64,000 nt of DNA, from assembly GCF_002262885.1 (NCBI RefSeq), contig NZ_NKYF01000018.1, positions 1 through 64,000 of the forward strand, read 5' to 3'. The first letter of the stretch is position 1; every line of letters begins with the position of its first letter. Source of the stretch: Pseudonocardia sp. MH-G8. GTDB lineage: Bacteria; Actinomycetota; Actinomycetes; Mycobacteriales; Pseudonocardiaceae. The notes under the pieces are model-generated. The model ran no database searches, was not told the DNA's origin, and saw only the letters and a list, made by a program, of their open reading frames with translations. Positions 49,491-59,100 of the stretch are shown here, one piece after another. The position numbers and the translations under genes are program-made.

Positions 49491-51902
49491 TCAGCCACGG
49501 TAGGGCAGTGCCCCGCGGGCCGCCGCCAGCACCGCCTTCTCGATCCCCCTGCGCCCGCTGCGCCCGAGCGTGCCGCCCCCCAGCCCGAACGCGTCGACGA
49601 CCGAGGCGCCCAACGTCGACGCACGGACCCAGCGCACGTCCGCGCCGCACTCCTCCAGCGCCGCGGCCACCCGGTGCAACAGCCCGATCCGGTCGGTGCC
49701 CCGCAGCTCGAGCACCACCGCGCCGGTCGCCTCGTCGTCGAACCACAGCGCTCGCGGGGGCGCGAGCGGCTCCGGGGCCACGGCGATCGGTGCGTAGTCG
49801 CGTTCCTTGCGGGCCAGGGCCTCGGCCAGTGCGAGCCCGCCGTCGAGCACGCGGGTCAGGTCCGAGCGCAGCAGGGCGGGGTCGGGCAGGCCGCCGAAGC
49901 GCGGCGACACCGTGAACGTGAACACCGCGACGCCGCCGAGCGTGGCCGACTCCGCGGCGTGCACCTCCAGCGAGTGCAGGGCGAGCACGCCCGCGGCCGC
50001 CGCGAGCATCCCCATCCGGTCCGGAACGGCGACGACGACGGTGGCCGGGTCGCCCGCATCCAGCCCGATCTGCGGGCGCGCGTCGGCCTCGACGGCCCGG
50101 GCGAGCGCGGCCGCCGCCTCGTCCGGAGGGGTGGGGCCGGGCAGCGCCTCGCCGGCCAGCAGGGCGCGGCAGCGCTGGGCGAGGTCGTGGAGCAGCACCC
50201 TCTTCCACGGGCTCCAGACGCCGGGACCGGTGGCCAGCGCGTCGGCCTCGGCGAGCGCCTCGAGCAGGTCGAGCAGCAGGCCGTTGCCGCCGAGGGTCTC
50301 CACGACCCGCGTGACGGTGGCCGGGTCGTCCAGGTCGCGACGGGTGGCGGTGTGGGGCAGCAACAGGTGGTGGCGCACCATCCCGCTGAGCACCGCGACG
50401 TCCGCGGCACCGAACCCGATCCGGCGCCCCACCTGCCCGGCCAGCGACTCCCCGACCTCGGAGTGGTCGCCGCCGCGTCCCTTGCCGATGTCGTGCAGCA
50501 GGGCGCCGACCAGCAACAGGTCCGGCCGGGCCACCCGGGTGGTGAGCCGCGCCGCCTGGGCGCAGGCCTCGACCAGGTGCCGGTCGACGGTCCAGACGTG
50601 CGCGCGGTCGCGCGGCGGCAGATCGCGCACGGCGCCCCACTCCGGCAGCAACCGGCCCCACAGCCCGGTGCGGTCCAGGGACTCCACGACGTCCACCAGC
50701 GGCGGGCCCGTCCCCAGGAGCCCCAGCAGCTCGCCCCGCACCGACGCCGGCCACGGCTCCCGCAGCTCGGGGGCGGTGTCGGCGAGCCGGTGCAGGGTGC
50801 CTGCGGCGATCGGCATGCCGGTGCGCGCGGCGGTGGCGGCCACGCGCAGCACCAGACCCGGATCGCGGGCCGCGCCGGCGTCGCGCGCCAGTGTCACCTC
50901 CCCCGCGTGCTCGACGACGCCACTGTCGAGCGGGCGCCGCACCGGCGGACGCCGCAGGGCCGCCAGCCCGCGGCGGGGCAGCGCCGCGCGAGCCGAGCGC
51001 AGCCCGACCTCGGCCGCGAACGCCACCGACCGGGCCGCCCCGGACAGGGCGCGTGCCAGCTCGAACCGGTCGGCGATCTCCAGGGCCGCGGCCACCTCGT
51101 CGGCGTCCTGCGCGCGCAGGACGTCGCGGGCCCGACCGGCGAGCCGGTGCAGCTCGGTGCGGACGTCCAGCAGCAGGGCGCGCGCGGCGACCACGTCCGC
51201 GGCGGGCCGGTCGACGAGCTGGGCGGCGGCGAGCGCGTCGACGAGCTGGATGTCCCGCAGCCCGCCGTGGCCGTTCTTGAGGTCCGGCTCCACCCGGTGC
51301 GCGACGTCACCGACCTTGCGCCAGCGCTCGTGCGCGGCGTCGGCGAGCTCGTCGAAGCGGCCGCGGATGCCGGCCCGCCACGCCTGTCGCACCGCGGCCC
51401 GCACGGTGTCCGACAGCGCCGGGTCCCCCGCGATGTGCCGCGCCTCGAGCAGCCCCAGCGCCGCGCGCAGATCCGTGGCAGCCACCTGCACGGCCTGGCC
51501 GGGGGTGCGGACCGAGTGGTCGAGGCCGATCCCGGCGTCCCACAGCGGGTACCAGAGCTCGTCGGCGAGGCGCTCCACGTCCTTGCGCCCGTCGTGCAGC
51601 AGGACGAGGTCGAGGTCGGACCACGGTGCCAGCTCGCGACGCCCCAGCGCCCCGACCGCGACGAGCGCGGCGCGGTCGGAGAGCCCGATGGTGGCCGCCC
51701 GCGAGGACAGCCAGAAGTCGTGCAGATCGACCAGCGCCGTGCGCAACGCCTCCGGACCGAGCCGCCGCTTGCCGGAGCCCTGCGCCAGCAGCACCGCCTT
51801 CGCCCGGGCCAGGTCCTCCGCGTCCCCCCACGCCACGGTTCCCACTACGCGGTCCCCTTCCGAGAACGCGGTGGCCGTGCCCCGCTGACGGAGCACGGCC
51901 AC
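49491..51902 (-). CDS. glnD: PII uridylyl/adenylyltransferase GlnD
   Basis: The 803-residue bifunctional enzyme modifies and demodifies the PII T-loop according to nitrogen state. The nucleotidyltransferase motif GALGRRELAPWSDLDLVLL is in the N-terminal half, the HD domain has LLVGALLHDIGKGRGGDHSEVG, and two ACT domains for glutamine sensing (VVVAVPDRMGMLAAAAGVLA and LELRGTDRIGLLHRVAAAL) end the chain. It is somewhat shorter than the enterobacterial enzyme. In actinobacteria it adenylylates PII at Tyr51. It follows the first PII gene by 21 bp. Confidence 0.95.
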   Translation of the reverse strand: MAVLRQRGTATAFSEGDRVVGTVAWGDAEDLARAKAVLLAQGSGKRRLGPEALRTALVDLHDFWLSSRAATIGLSDRAALVAVGALGRRELAPWSDLDLVLLHDGRKDVERLADELWYPLWDAGIGLDHSVRTPGQAVQVAATDLRAALGLLEARHIAGDPALSDTVRAAVRQAWRAGIRGRFDELADAAHERWRKVGDVAHRVEPDLKNGHGGLRDIQLVDALAAAQLVDRPAADVVAARALLLDVRTELHRLAGRARDVLRAQDADEVAAALEIADRFELARALSGAARSVAFAAEVGLRSARAALPRRGLAALRRPPVRRPLDSGVVEHAGEVTLARDAGAARDPGLVLRVAATAARTGMPIAAGTLHRLADTAPELREPWPASVRGELLGLLGTGPPLVDVVESLDRTGLWGRLLPEWGAVRDLPPRDRAHVWTVDRHLVEACAQAARLTTRVARPDLLLVGALLHDIGKGRGGDHSEVGESLAGQVGRRIGFGAADVAVLSGMVRHHLLLPHTATRRDLDDPATVTRVVETLGGNGLLLDLLEALAEADALATGPGVWSPWKRVLLHDLAQRCRALLAGEALPGPTPPDEAAAALARAVEADARPQIGLDAGDPATVVVAVPDRMGMLAAAAGVLALHSLEVHAAESATLGGVAVFTFTVSPRFGGLPDPALLRSDLTRVLDGGLALAEALARKERDYAPIAVAPEPLAPPRALWFDDEATGAVVLELRGTDRIGLLHRVAAALEECGADVRWVRASTLGASVVDAFGLGGGTLGRSGRRGIEKAVLAAARGALPYRG

Positions 51903-51923
51903 CGCGCCGTGTGCAACGGACCC

Positions 51924-52262
51924 TCAGATGGCGTCGGCGCCGCGCTCACCGGTGCGGACCCGCACCACGCTCTCCACCGGGGTGACCCAGACCTTGCCGT
52001 CGCCGATCTTCCCCGTACGCGCGCTCTCGACGACCGCGTCCACCACCTTGTCGGCGAGGGTGTCGTCGGCGACGACCTCCACCCGCACCTTCGGCACGAA
52101 GTCCACGGAGTACTCCGCACCCCGGTAGACCTCGGTGTGGCCCTTCTGCCTGCCGTAGCCCTGCACCTCGCTGACCGTCATGCCGAGGACGCCGATCTGC
52201 TCGAGCGCCCCCTTCACGTCCTCGAGGACGAACGGCTTCACGATCGCGGTGATCAGCTTCAT
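51924..52262 (-). CDS. glnK: PII nitrogen regulatory protein (GlnK)
   Basis: The 112-residue protein starts MKLITAIVKPFVLEDVKGAL, has the complete T-loop with Tyr46 and Tyr51 and the RTGKIGDGKVW nucleotide strand. Its ATG lies 2 bp after the amtB stop codon, the conserved amtB-glnK-glnD arrangement in which GlnK blocks AmtB when nitrogen is plentiful. Confidence 0.95.
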   Translation of the reverse strand: MKLITAIVKPFVLEDVKGALEQIGVLGMTVSEVQGYGRQKGHTEVYRGAEYSVDFVPKVRVEVVADDTLADKVVDAVVESARTGKIGDGKVWVTPVESVVRVRTGERGADAI

Positions 52263-52264
52263 GA

Positions 52265-53638
52265 TCAGGCCTCCTTGCCGGCGGTCGCCGGTACGTGCGA
52301 CCCGGCCGCGGTCGTGGCCGCATCCGGGCGCGGGGAACCGAGGCCGGAGATGCTGCGGTGGCTGGAGAAGTCGTAGCCGGTCTCCGCGTGCTCGGTCTCG
52401 TCGATGCCGGTGGCCTCCTCCTCCGGGGTGAGCCGCAGGCCCATGACCGCCTTGACGAGGTAGGCGAGCGCCAGCGAGACCACGAACGAGTAGGCCAGCA
52501 CCGCCCCCGCGCCGACGATCTGGCGCCACAGCTGGTCGACGCCGCCGCCGTAGAACAGGCCGGCGACCGCGGCGGGCGAGCCCGGGTCGGCGAAGAGGCC
52601 GATGAGGATCGTGCCGGCCAGGCCGCCGACCAGGTGGACGCCGACCACGTCGAGCGAGTCGTCGAAGCCGAAGCGGAACTTCAGCCCGACCGCCAGCGCG
52701 CACAGCACACCGGCGATGAGGCCGATCGCGATGCCGCCCATCGGCGAGACCGACGAGCAGGCCGGGGTGATCGCCACGAGGCCCGCGACGATGCCGGACG
52801 CGGCACCCAGGCTCGTCGGCTTCCCGTCCCGGACGCGCTCGGTGAGCAGCCAGCCCAGCATCGCGGCGCACGTCGCCAGGATCGTGTTGACCATCGCGAA
52901 CGCCGCGGTGCCGTTGGCGCCCAACGCCGAACCGGCGTTGAAGCCGAACCAGCCGAACCACAGCAGCGCGGCGCCGAGCATCACGAGCGTGAGGTTGTGC
53001 GGGCGCATCGGCTCGCGCGGCCACCCGGCGCGCTTGCCGACGACGATCGCCAGCGCGAGCGCGGCGGCACCGGCGTTGATGTGCACTGCGGTGCCACCGG
53101 CGAAGTCGATGGCCGCGAGGTCGTTGGCGATCCAGCCGCCCACCACGCCGGACTCCTCGTCGCTGAACGCGAACACCCAGTGCGCCACCGGGAAGTAGAC
53201 GATGGTTGCCCACAGCCCGGCGAACACCAGCCAGGGGCCGAAGCGCAGCCGGTCGGCCACCGCGCCGGAGATCAGGGCGGTCGTGATGATCGCGAACGTC
53301 GCCTGGAAACCCACGAACACGAGCGCCGGGATCGTGCCCGACATCGGGAACATCGCCGGGTCGGCGCCGTAGTCGCCGGCGAACAGGCCCGCGAGCCCGA
53401 AGTACTCGCCCGGGTTGCCGAGCAGGCCGCCGCCGACGTCGTTGCCGAACGCGATCGAGTAGCCGTACAGCGCCCACAGGATGCCGACGAGGCCGACGGA
53501 GCCGAGGCTCATCATCATCATGTTGAGCACGCTCTTGCTGCGGACCATGCCGCCGTAGAACAGTGCGAGGCCGGGCGTCATGAGCAGCACGAGCGCGGTG
53601 CTGGCCAGCATCCAGGCGGTATCGCCGGTGTCGAGCAC
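52265..53638 (-). CDS. amtB: Ammonium transporter AmtB
   Basis: The 457-residue channel has eleven membrane helices and starts MLDTGDTAWMLAS with TALVLLMTPGLALFYGGMVR. The twin pore histidines are in GGTAVHINAGAAALALAI and in VGVHLVGGLAGTILIGLFA. The C-terminal cytoplasmic tail is about 55 residues (from GLRLTPEEEATGIDETEHAE). GlnR-like boxes lie 68-115 bp before the ATG, so expression should rise under nitrogen limitation. Confidence 0.95.
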   Translation of the reverse strand: MLDTGDTAWMLASTALVLLMTPGLALFYGGMVRSKSVLNMMMMSLGSVGLVGILWALYGYSIAFGNDVGGGLLGNPGEYFGLAGLFAGDYGADPAMFPMSGTIPALVFVGFQATFAIITTALISGAVADRLRFGPWLVFAGLWATIVYFPVAHWVFAFSDEESGVVGGWIANDLAAIDFAGGTAVHINAGAAALALAIVVGKRAGWPREPMRPHNLTLVMLGAALLWFGWFGFNAGSALGANGTAAFAMVNTILATCAAMLGWLLTERVRDGKPTSLGAASGIVAGLVAITPACSSVSPMGGIAIGLIAGVLCALAVGLKFRFGFDDSLDVVGVHLVGGLAGTILIGLFADPGSPAAVAGLFYGGGVDQLWRQIVGAGAVLAYSFVVSLALAYLVKAVMGLRLTPEEEATGIDETEHAETGYDFSSHRSISGLGSPRPDAATTAAGSHVPATAGKEA

Positions 53639-53705
53639 GTCAACTCCTTCCCGAAGTGGTGACGGGAACTATCGGATCGACGTGTTGCGGGCGTCCTCCA
53701 CCGCT

Positions 53706-53753
53706 GTTTCCGCACTGTGAACGAGCGGACCGGCGGTGTTACATCCGCGTGAC
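53706..53753 (-). promoter_or_regulatory. GlnR-like binding sites upstream of amtB
   Basis: On the minus strand GTCAC-n6-GTAAC (53753-53738) and TTCAC-n6-GAAAC (53721-53706) fit the GlnR pattern gTnAC-n6-GaAAC, with the two sites 32 bp apart, three helical turns. They stand 68 bp upstream of the amtB ATG, where an activator site should be. The call rests on pattern and context. Confidence 0.6.
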
Positions 53754-53755
53754 GT

Positions 53756-53992
53756 GCCACTGATCGCGTCGAGCAGCACACCCGCGTACGGCTCGGACCG
53801 ATCAAGCGCCACTGATCGCGCCGAGTCGCACACCAGCGCTCCCGAAAACACTCCCAGGTACTGCTCAGACCGATCACCGGCATCGGTCAGACCGACCCGC
53901 ACGGCGTCGCCGGCAGAACCCCACGTACTTCTCGGACCGATCAAGCGCCGCTGATCGAAGCGAGCAGCACACCGGCGTCGCCGGTAGGGCGC
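53756..53992. repeat. GATC-containing intergenic repeats
   Basis: About four imperfect units follow one another between amtB and ftsY. Recurrent blocks are CTCGGACCGATCAAGCGCC, then CTGATCG, then AGCAGCACACC (53792-53818 and 53931-53957 are the best copies, and the last unit runs up to the ftsY stop codon). In both, CGATCA and TGATCG are arms with an 8-base loop. Divergence among the units suggests old repeats. Confidence 0.7.
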
Positions 53993-55741
53993 TCACTGGT
54001 GCAGCAGGGCCTCCACGAACGCCGACGGCTCGAACGGCGCCAGGTCGTCGGCGCCCTCGCCGAGGCCCACGAGCTTCACCGGGACGCCCAGCTCGCGTTG
54101 CACGCGGAAGACGATGCCGCCCTTCGCGGTGCCGTCCAGCTTGGTCAGGGCGATGCCCGTGACCTTGACGACGTCGCCGAAGACCCGGGCCTGGGTGAGC
54201 CCGTTCTGGCCGGTGGTGGCGTCGAGGACGAGCAGCACCTCGTCCACCTCGGCCTGCCGCTCCACCACCCGCTTGACCTTGCCCAGCTCGTCCATCAGGC
54301 CGGTCTTGGTGTGCAGCCGCCCCGCGGTGTCGAGCAGGACGGCGTCGGCGCCCTCCTCGGTGCCCTGCTTCACGGCGTCGAACGCGACGCTGGCCGGGTC
54401 GGCGCCCTCCGGCCCGCGCACGACGGTGGCCCCGGCGCGCTCGCCCCAGGTGGCCAGCTGCTCGGCGGCGGCGGCTCGGAAGGTGTCGGCGGCGCCGAGC
54501 ACCACGTGGCGTCCACCCGCCACCAGCACGCGGGCCAGCTTGCCGGTGGTGGTGGTCTTGCCGGTGCCGTTGACGCCGACGACCAGCAGTACCGCCGGCC
54601 GGCCGCCGTGCGGCAGCGCGCGGATGGAGCGGTCCAGGTCGATCCGCAGCGCGTCGGTCAGGACGTCGCGCAGCATCTGGCGCGCCTGCTCCGGGGTGCG
54701 GACCGCGCGGCGGGCCAGCTCGGTGCGCATCGTCTCGACCAGCTCGAGGGTCATCTCGGGGCCGAGGTCTGCCTGCAGGAGCGTGGCCTCGACGTCCTCC
54801 CACGACTCCTCGTCCAGCTCACCCGCGCCGAGGAGGCCGAGCAGACCCTGACCGAGCCCGGACCGCGATCGGGAGAGCCGGCCGCGCAGCCGCTCCAGCC
54901 GGCCCTCGGCGGGGGCGATCTCGGGCGGCGCGAGAGCCGCCTCGGCGGGCGGCGCCGGGGCGGGCGTGCGCTCGGCCGGGGCCGCGGGCGGCGGGGTGGT
55001 CGACGGCGGCGTGGTCGACGGCGGCGTGGTCGACGGCGGCGCGGTCGACGGCGGCGTGGTCGACGGCGGCGTGGTCGACGGCGGCGCGGTCGACGGCGGC
55101 GTGCTCGTCGGCGCGCTCGACGGGGTGCCGTTCGGTGACGCCGGAGGCGCGGAACGCTCGGTCGGAGCTTCCGGGGGCGCGGCCGGTGCAGCCCCGTTCG
55201 CCGTCGGTGGGGCCGGCTCGGCGGGGGCCTCGGGTGACGGCGGTGGGGTGACCGGCGGACCGGTGCGCTCGGCCGGGGCCTCGGGAGGGGCGCCGTTCCC
55301 GCGGTCCGGAGCGGCCGGCGGCGCAGCGGCGACGCCGTTCGCCGAGGCCGCCGGCGGCTCGGCCTCGGCCGCCGGCGCGGTGTCGGTGGCCGGGGGCTCG
55401 TCGGCGCGCGGGCGCTGCTCGGGCGCGGGAGCGGCGGGGGACACGAACGGCGGGCCGTCGACGTCCGGCGCGGGAGCCGAGGGCGGTTCCGCGCCGGGCG
55501 CGGGCGCCGGGGGCGGCTCGGCCTCGGTCGGGGCGCCCGACGAGAAGGAGAATCCCCCGCCTGCCTGGTAGCTGCCCCCGCGGCGGGGTGGTGCGGTGCC
55601 GGTGTCGCTGCTGCGCTCGACCTGCTCGGGCTCGCGCAGGCTGATCCTCCGCCTGCGGCGCAGCACGAGGCCCAGCACGACGGCGATGATCAGGATCGCC
55701 GCCGCGATCGCGATGACGATCCAGAGGGTCTCCGTAGTCAC
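53993..55741 (-). CDS. ftsY: Signal recognition particle receptor FtsY
   Basis: The 582-residue GTPase is the membrane receptor for Ffh. It has an N-terminal membrane helix (about residues 5-27) followed by RRRRR, a low-complexity acidic/Pro-rich linker of about 220 residues that includes seven PSTTP/PSTAP repeats, and the NG domain: GVNGTGKTTTTGKLA, DTAGRLHTKTGLM, TKLDGTAKGG and LGEGADDLAPF. An N-terminal anchor is usual in actinobacterial FtsY. It is followed by smc upstream on the same strand. Confidence 0.94.
   Translation of the reverse strand: MTTETLWIVIAIAAAILIIAVVLGLVLRRRRRISLREPEQVERSSDTGTAPPRRGGSYQAGGGFSFSSGAPTEAEPPPAPAPGAEPPSAPAPDVDGPPFVSPAAPAPEQRPRADEPPATDTAPAAEAEPPAASANGVAAAPPAAPDRGNGAPPEAPAERTGPPVTPPPSPEAPAEPAPPTANGAAPAAPPEAPTERSAPPASPNGTPSSAPTSTPPSTAPPSTTPPSTTPPSTAPPSTTPPSTTPPSTTPPPAAPAERTPAPAPPAEAALAPPEIAPAEGRLERLRGRLSRSRSGLGQGLLGLLGAGELDEESWEDVEATLLQADLGPEMTLELVETMRTELARRAVRTPEQARQMLRDVLTDALRIDLDRSIRALPHGGRPAVLLVVGVNGTGKTTTTGKLARVLVAGGRHVVLGAADTFRAAAAEQLATWGERAGATVVRGPEGADPASVAFDAVKQGTEEGADAVLLDTAGRLHTKTGLMDELGKVKRVVERQAEVDEVLLVLDATTGQNGLTQARVFGDVVKVTGIALTKLDGTAKGGIVFRVQRELGVPVKLVGLGEGADDLAPFEPSAFVEALLHQ
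54999..55094. repeat. 15-bp tandem repeats inside ftsY
   Basis: Seven GTCGAC-centred units spaced exactly 15 bp (first bases at 54999, 55014, 55029, 55044, 55059, 55074, 55089) encode PSTTP/PSTAP pentapeptides in the linker of FtsY. Being a multiple of three, changes in copy number keep the frame. Confidence 0.85.
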
Positions 55742-55814
55742 GCCTCCACGATGTCATGCCCGTTCCCCCGCGGTTGCACGAGCGGGCTCCGCCCCACGTC
55801 CCCTCCACTCCCCC

Positions 55815-56174
55815 GTGATCGCCATACGGGTGCGGAAACGGCAGCATGTGGCCGCCACTGCGCCGGAACGGCGATCATGCTCCGCGACGACGGGTCCGCA
55901 CCCTTGATCGTCGAATCGGCGCAAGCCCGGCGACATCTCGCCGCCGACGCACCCGTCCGGTGATCATGGGACGTCGCCCCACGCCGCCGGGACCCGTGAT
56001 CACCGGCTCGGCGCAGGAACGGCAGCATCTCGCCGCTATTGCACCCATCCGACGATCACGAGCCATCGCCCCACGCTTCCAGGACCCGTGATCATCAGCC
56101 CGGCGCAAGAACGGCAGCATCTCGCCGCTGTCGCACCCATCAGGCGATCACTCGCCCGGACCGGGCCGGGAGGG
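55815..56174. repeat. Tandem array of four ~92-bp repeats
   Basis: Units start with GTGATC or TTGATC at 55815, 55904, 55996 and 56088 (spacing 89, 92 and 92 bp). Shared blocks are CGGCGCA, GAACGGCAGCAT, CTCGCCGC, GCACCC and CGATCA. Units 3 and 4 are the most alike. Each has GTGATC at its start and GATCAC or close variants about 55 bp later, so each can form a stem. The last unit reaches the smc stop codon. The flanking 55742-55814 is unremarkable. Confidence 0.85.
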
Positions 56175-59100
56175 TCAGCTCACCGCGCGGAGGCGCTGGC
56201 TGATCACGGTGGTGATGCCGTCGCCGCGCATGGAGACGCCGTACAGGGCGTCGGCGACCTCCATCGTCGGCTTCTGGTGCGTGATGACGATGAGCTGGCT
56301 GGTCTCGCGCAGCTCCTCCATCAACGAGATCAGCCGGCGGAGGTTGACGTCGTCGAGGGCGGCCTCGATCTCGTCGAGGATGTAGAACGGCGAGGGGCGG
56401 GCGCGGAAGATCGCCACCAGCAGCGCCATCGCGGTGAGGGAGCGCTCGCCGCCCGACAGCAGCGACAGGCGCTTGACCTTCTTGCCCGGCGGGCGTGCCT
56501 CCACCTCGATGCCGGTGGTGAGCATGTCGTCGGGGTCGGTGAGCACGAGCCGGCCCTCGCCACCGGGGAACAGGGTGTCGAAGACGATCTCGAACTCGCG
56601 GGCCACGTCGGCGTAGGCCGTGGTGAACACCTCAAGGATCTTGTCGTCGACCTCGCGGACGACCGTGAGCAGGTCGCGGCGGGTGTTCTTGAGGTCCTCC
56701 AGCTGCGTGGAGAGGAAGCGGTAGCGCTCCTCCAGCGCGGCGAACTCCTCGAGCGCGAGCGGGTTCACCTTGCCGAGCAGGGCGAGGTCCTTCTCCGCCC
56801 GCTTGGCCCGCCGCTCCTGGCTGCCGCGGTCGTAGGGCATCGACGGGGGTTCGGTGACCTCCTCGCCGCGCTCCTTCGCCGCCTCGTACTCGGCCATCTC
56901 GGCGGCCGAGGGCGGCACGAGGACATCCGGGCCGTACTCGCCGACCAGGTCCTCCACGCCGAGGCCGTGATCGTCGAGCGCCTTCTCGGTGAGCTGCTCC
57001 AGGCGCAGCCGGTTCTGCGCGCGCAGCACCTCGTCGCGGTGGACGGCGTCGGTGAGCTTGTCCATCAGCCCGGAGAGCCGCTGCGTGGTGAGCCGGGCCT
57101 CGCCGAGGGCGCGCTCGCGCGAGTCGCGGGCGGCTGCGGCGGCGTCGCGCTCCTGCGCGGCGGCGGCGAGCGAGACGGCGATCCGCTCCGACGCGGTCTC
57201 CCCCGCAGCGACGACATGGTGGGCGATCGCGGCGCTGCGCTCCCGGGCTTCCTGCGCGGCGGCCGCCCGCGCCCGGGACTGCCGCTCCGACGCCGCCTGG
57301 CGGCGCAGCGACTCGGCACGTCCCGCGATCGCCCGGGCGCGCTCCTCGGCGGTGCGCAGCGCGAGCCGCGACTCCACTTCCTCGGCGCGGGCGGTGGCCA
57401 GCGACTCGGCGGCGGCGTCGCGGACCTCGGTGTCGGGCTCGTCGTCCACCGGCTCGTCCTCGGCCACGGCGAGCTGCTGCTCGGCGGCCTCCAGCGCGAG
57501 CAGCGAATCGGACCGCCGCGACTCCACGGCATCGCGGCGCTCGCGCAGCCGCTGCGCCTCCGCCGTGGCCGAGCGGACCGTCTCCTCCAGCCGGCCCAGC
57601 TGCGCCGACGCCGCGGACCGGCGGGCCTCGGCGGCGTTCTGCACCTGCTGCGCCGCCTGGACGTCGACCAGCCGCGCGGCCTCCTCGGCCCGGGCCCCGT
57701 CCAGCGCGGGCCGCAGCCGGGCCAGTTCCTCCTCGACGGCCTCGCGCCGCTCGAGCGCCTCGTTGACGGCGGCCTGGACGTCGAGCGCGCTGGACGCCGA
57801 ACCGGACCCGCCTGATGCCCGGGCGGCCCCGAGCACGTCGCCGTCACGGGTGACGGCGGTGAGCTCCGGATGGTCGGCGACGACGGCACGCGCGGCGGCG
57901 AGGTCGTCGACGACGAGGACGCCGGAGAGCAACAGGGCCACGGCCGGGGCGACGACGGGCCGAGCGGTGACGAACGAGAGCGCCCACCGCCCGCGAGGGG
58001 CCTCCCCGAGTTCAGGAAAGCCACATTCATGTCCTGGCGGTTCATGAATGTGGCTTTCCTGAACCTCCGGGGCGACCACGAGGCTCGCTCGGCCTGCGTC
58101 CTTCGTGCGCAGCAGCTGTAGGGAGGTCACCGCGGCCTCGGGGGACTCCACCGCCAGGGCGTCGGCCAGCTCGCCCAACGCCGCGGCCACGGCCGCGCGG
58201 GCCTCCGGCTCCACCGTCAGCAGGCCGGACAGGGGGCCGAGCACGCCGTCGGTGCCCACGAGCTCGCCGGAGCCGTCGCGGCGGGCGAGGCTCACCGAGA
58301 GGGCGTCGACGCGGGCCCTCCAGTGCGCCCGCTGCTGCTCCAGCTCGCGCTCGCGGGAGACCAGCTCGGCCACGCGGGCCCGGGTGGCCTCGTGGGCGTC
58401 GGCGGCCTGGGTGCGGCGCTCGTCCAGCCCGCTGTCGCCCTCGTCGAAGGTGCCCAGCTCGTCGCGGGCGTGCTCCAGCTCGGTCTCGGCGACGGCGGTG
58501 CGTTCCTGCGCCTCGGCGAGCGCCTCGGACAGGCGCTCGATCTCGTCGGCGGTGGCCGCTGCCCCGCTGCGCAGCGCCTCGGCGCGCCCGGCGAGGGTGG
58601 CGAGCCCGGTCTTGCGGTCGGCGAGCGCCCGGACCGCGGCCATGTGCGCGCGCTCGGCGGCGGCGAGCATCTTCTCGTGCTCGCCGCGCTCCTCCAGGAC
58701 GTCGGAGAGCCGGCGGCGGGCCTCGGCGACAGCCTCGACGAGCTCCTCCTCCTGCTCGGCGATGGCGTCGGCCTCGGCGTCGAGCTCGTCGGGGTCGCGG
58801 CCGGGGGTGCGCTCCTGGGGGTCGGCGAGGTGGCGGGTGCGCTCCTGCGCGAGCCGGACGGTGCCCGCGATGCGCTCGGCGAGCGCGGAGAGCCGGTACC
58901 AGGTGTCCTGCGCCGCGGCCAGGCGCGGGGCGTCCTGGGCGAGCGCGGTCTCGAGGCGTTCCTGCTCGACGCGCGCGACGGACAGCTGCTCCTCCACCTC
59001 CGCGCGCCGGGCCCGGGCGCTCGCCTCGTCGGCCTCCTCGCGGGCCAGCTGGTCGCGCACGGTGACGATGTCGTCGGCGGCGAGCCGCAGGCGGGCGTCG

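Noticed and set aside
48858..52376. Plus-strand frame of over 1,100 codons opposite glnD and the PII genes
   Set aside because: It is rich in Arg, Gly and Pro without domain signal, while the minus strand encodes well-known proteins.
55754..56120. Short open frames with similar products in the region between ftsY and smc
   Set aside because: Their similarity comes from the 92-bp repeats; no ribosome binding sites or motifs are seen.
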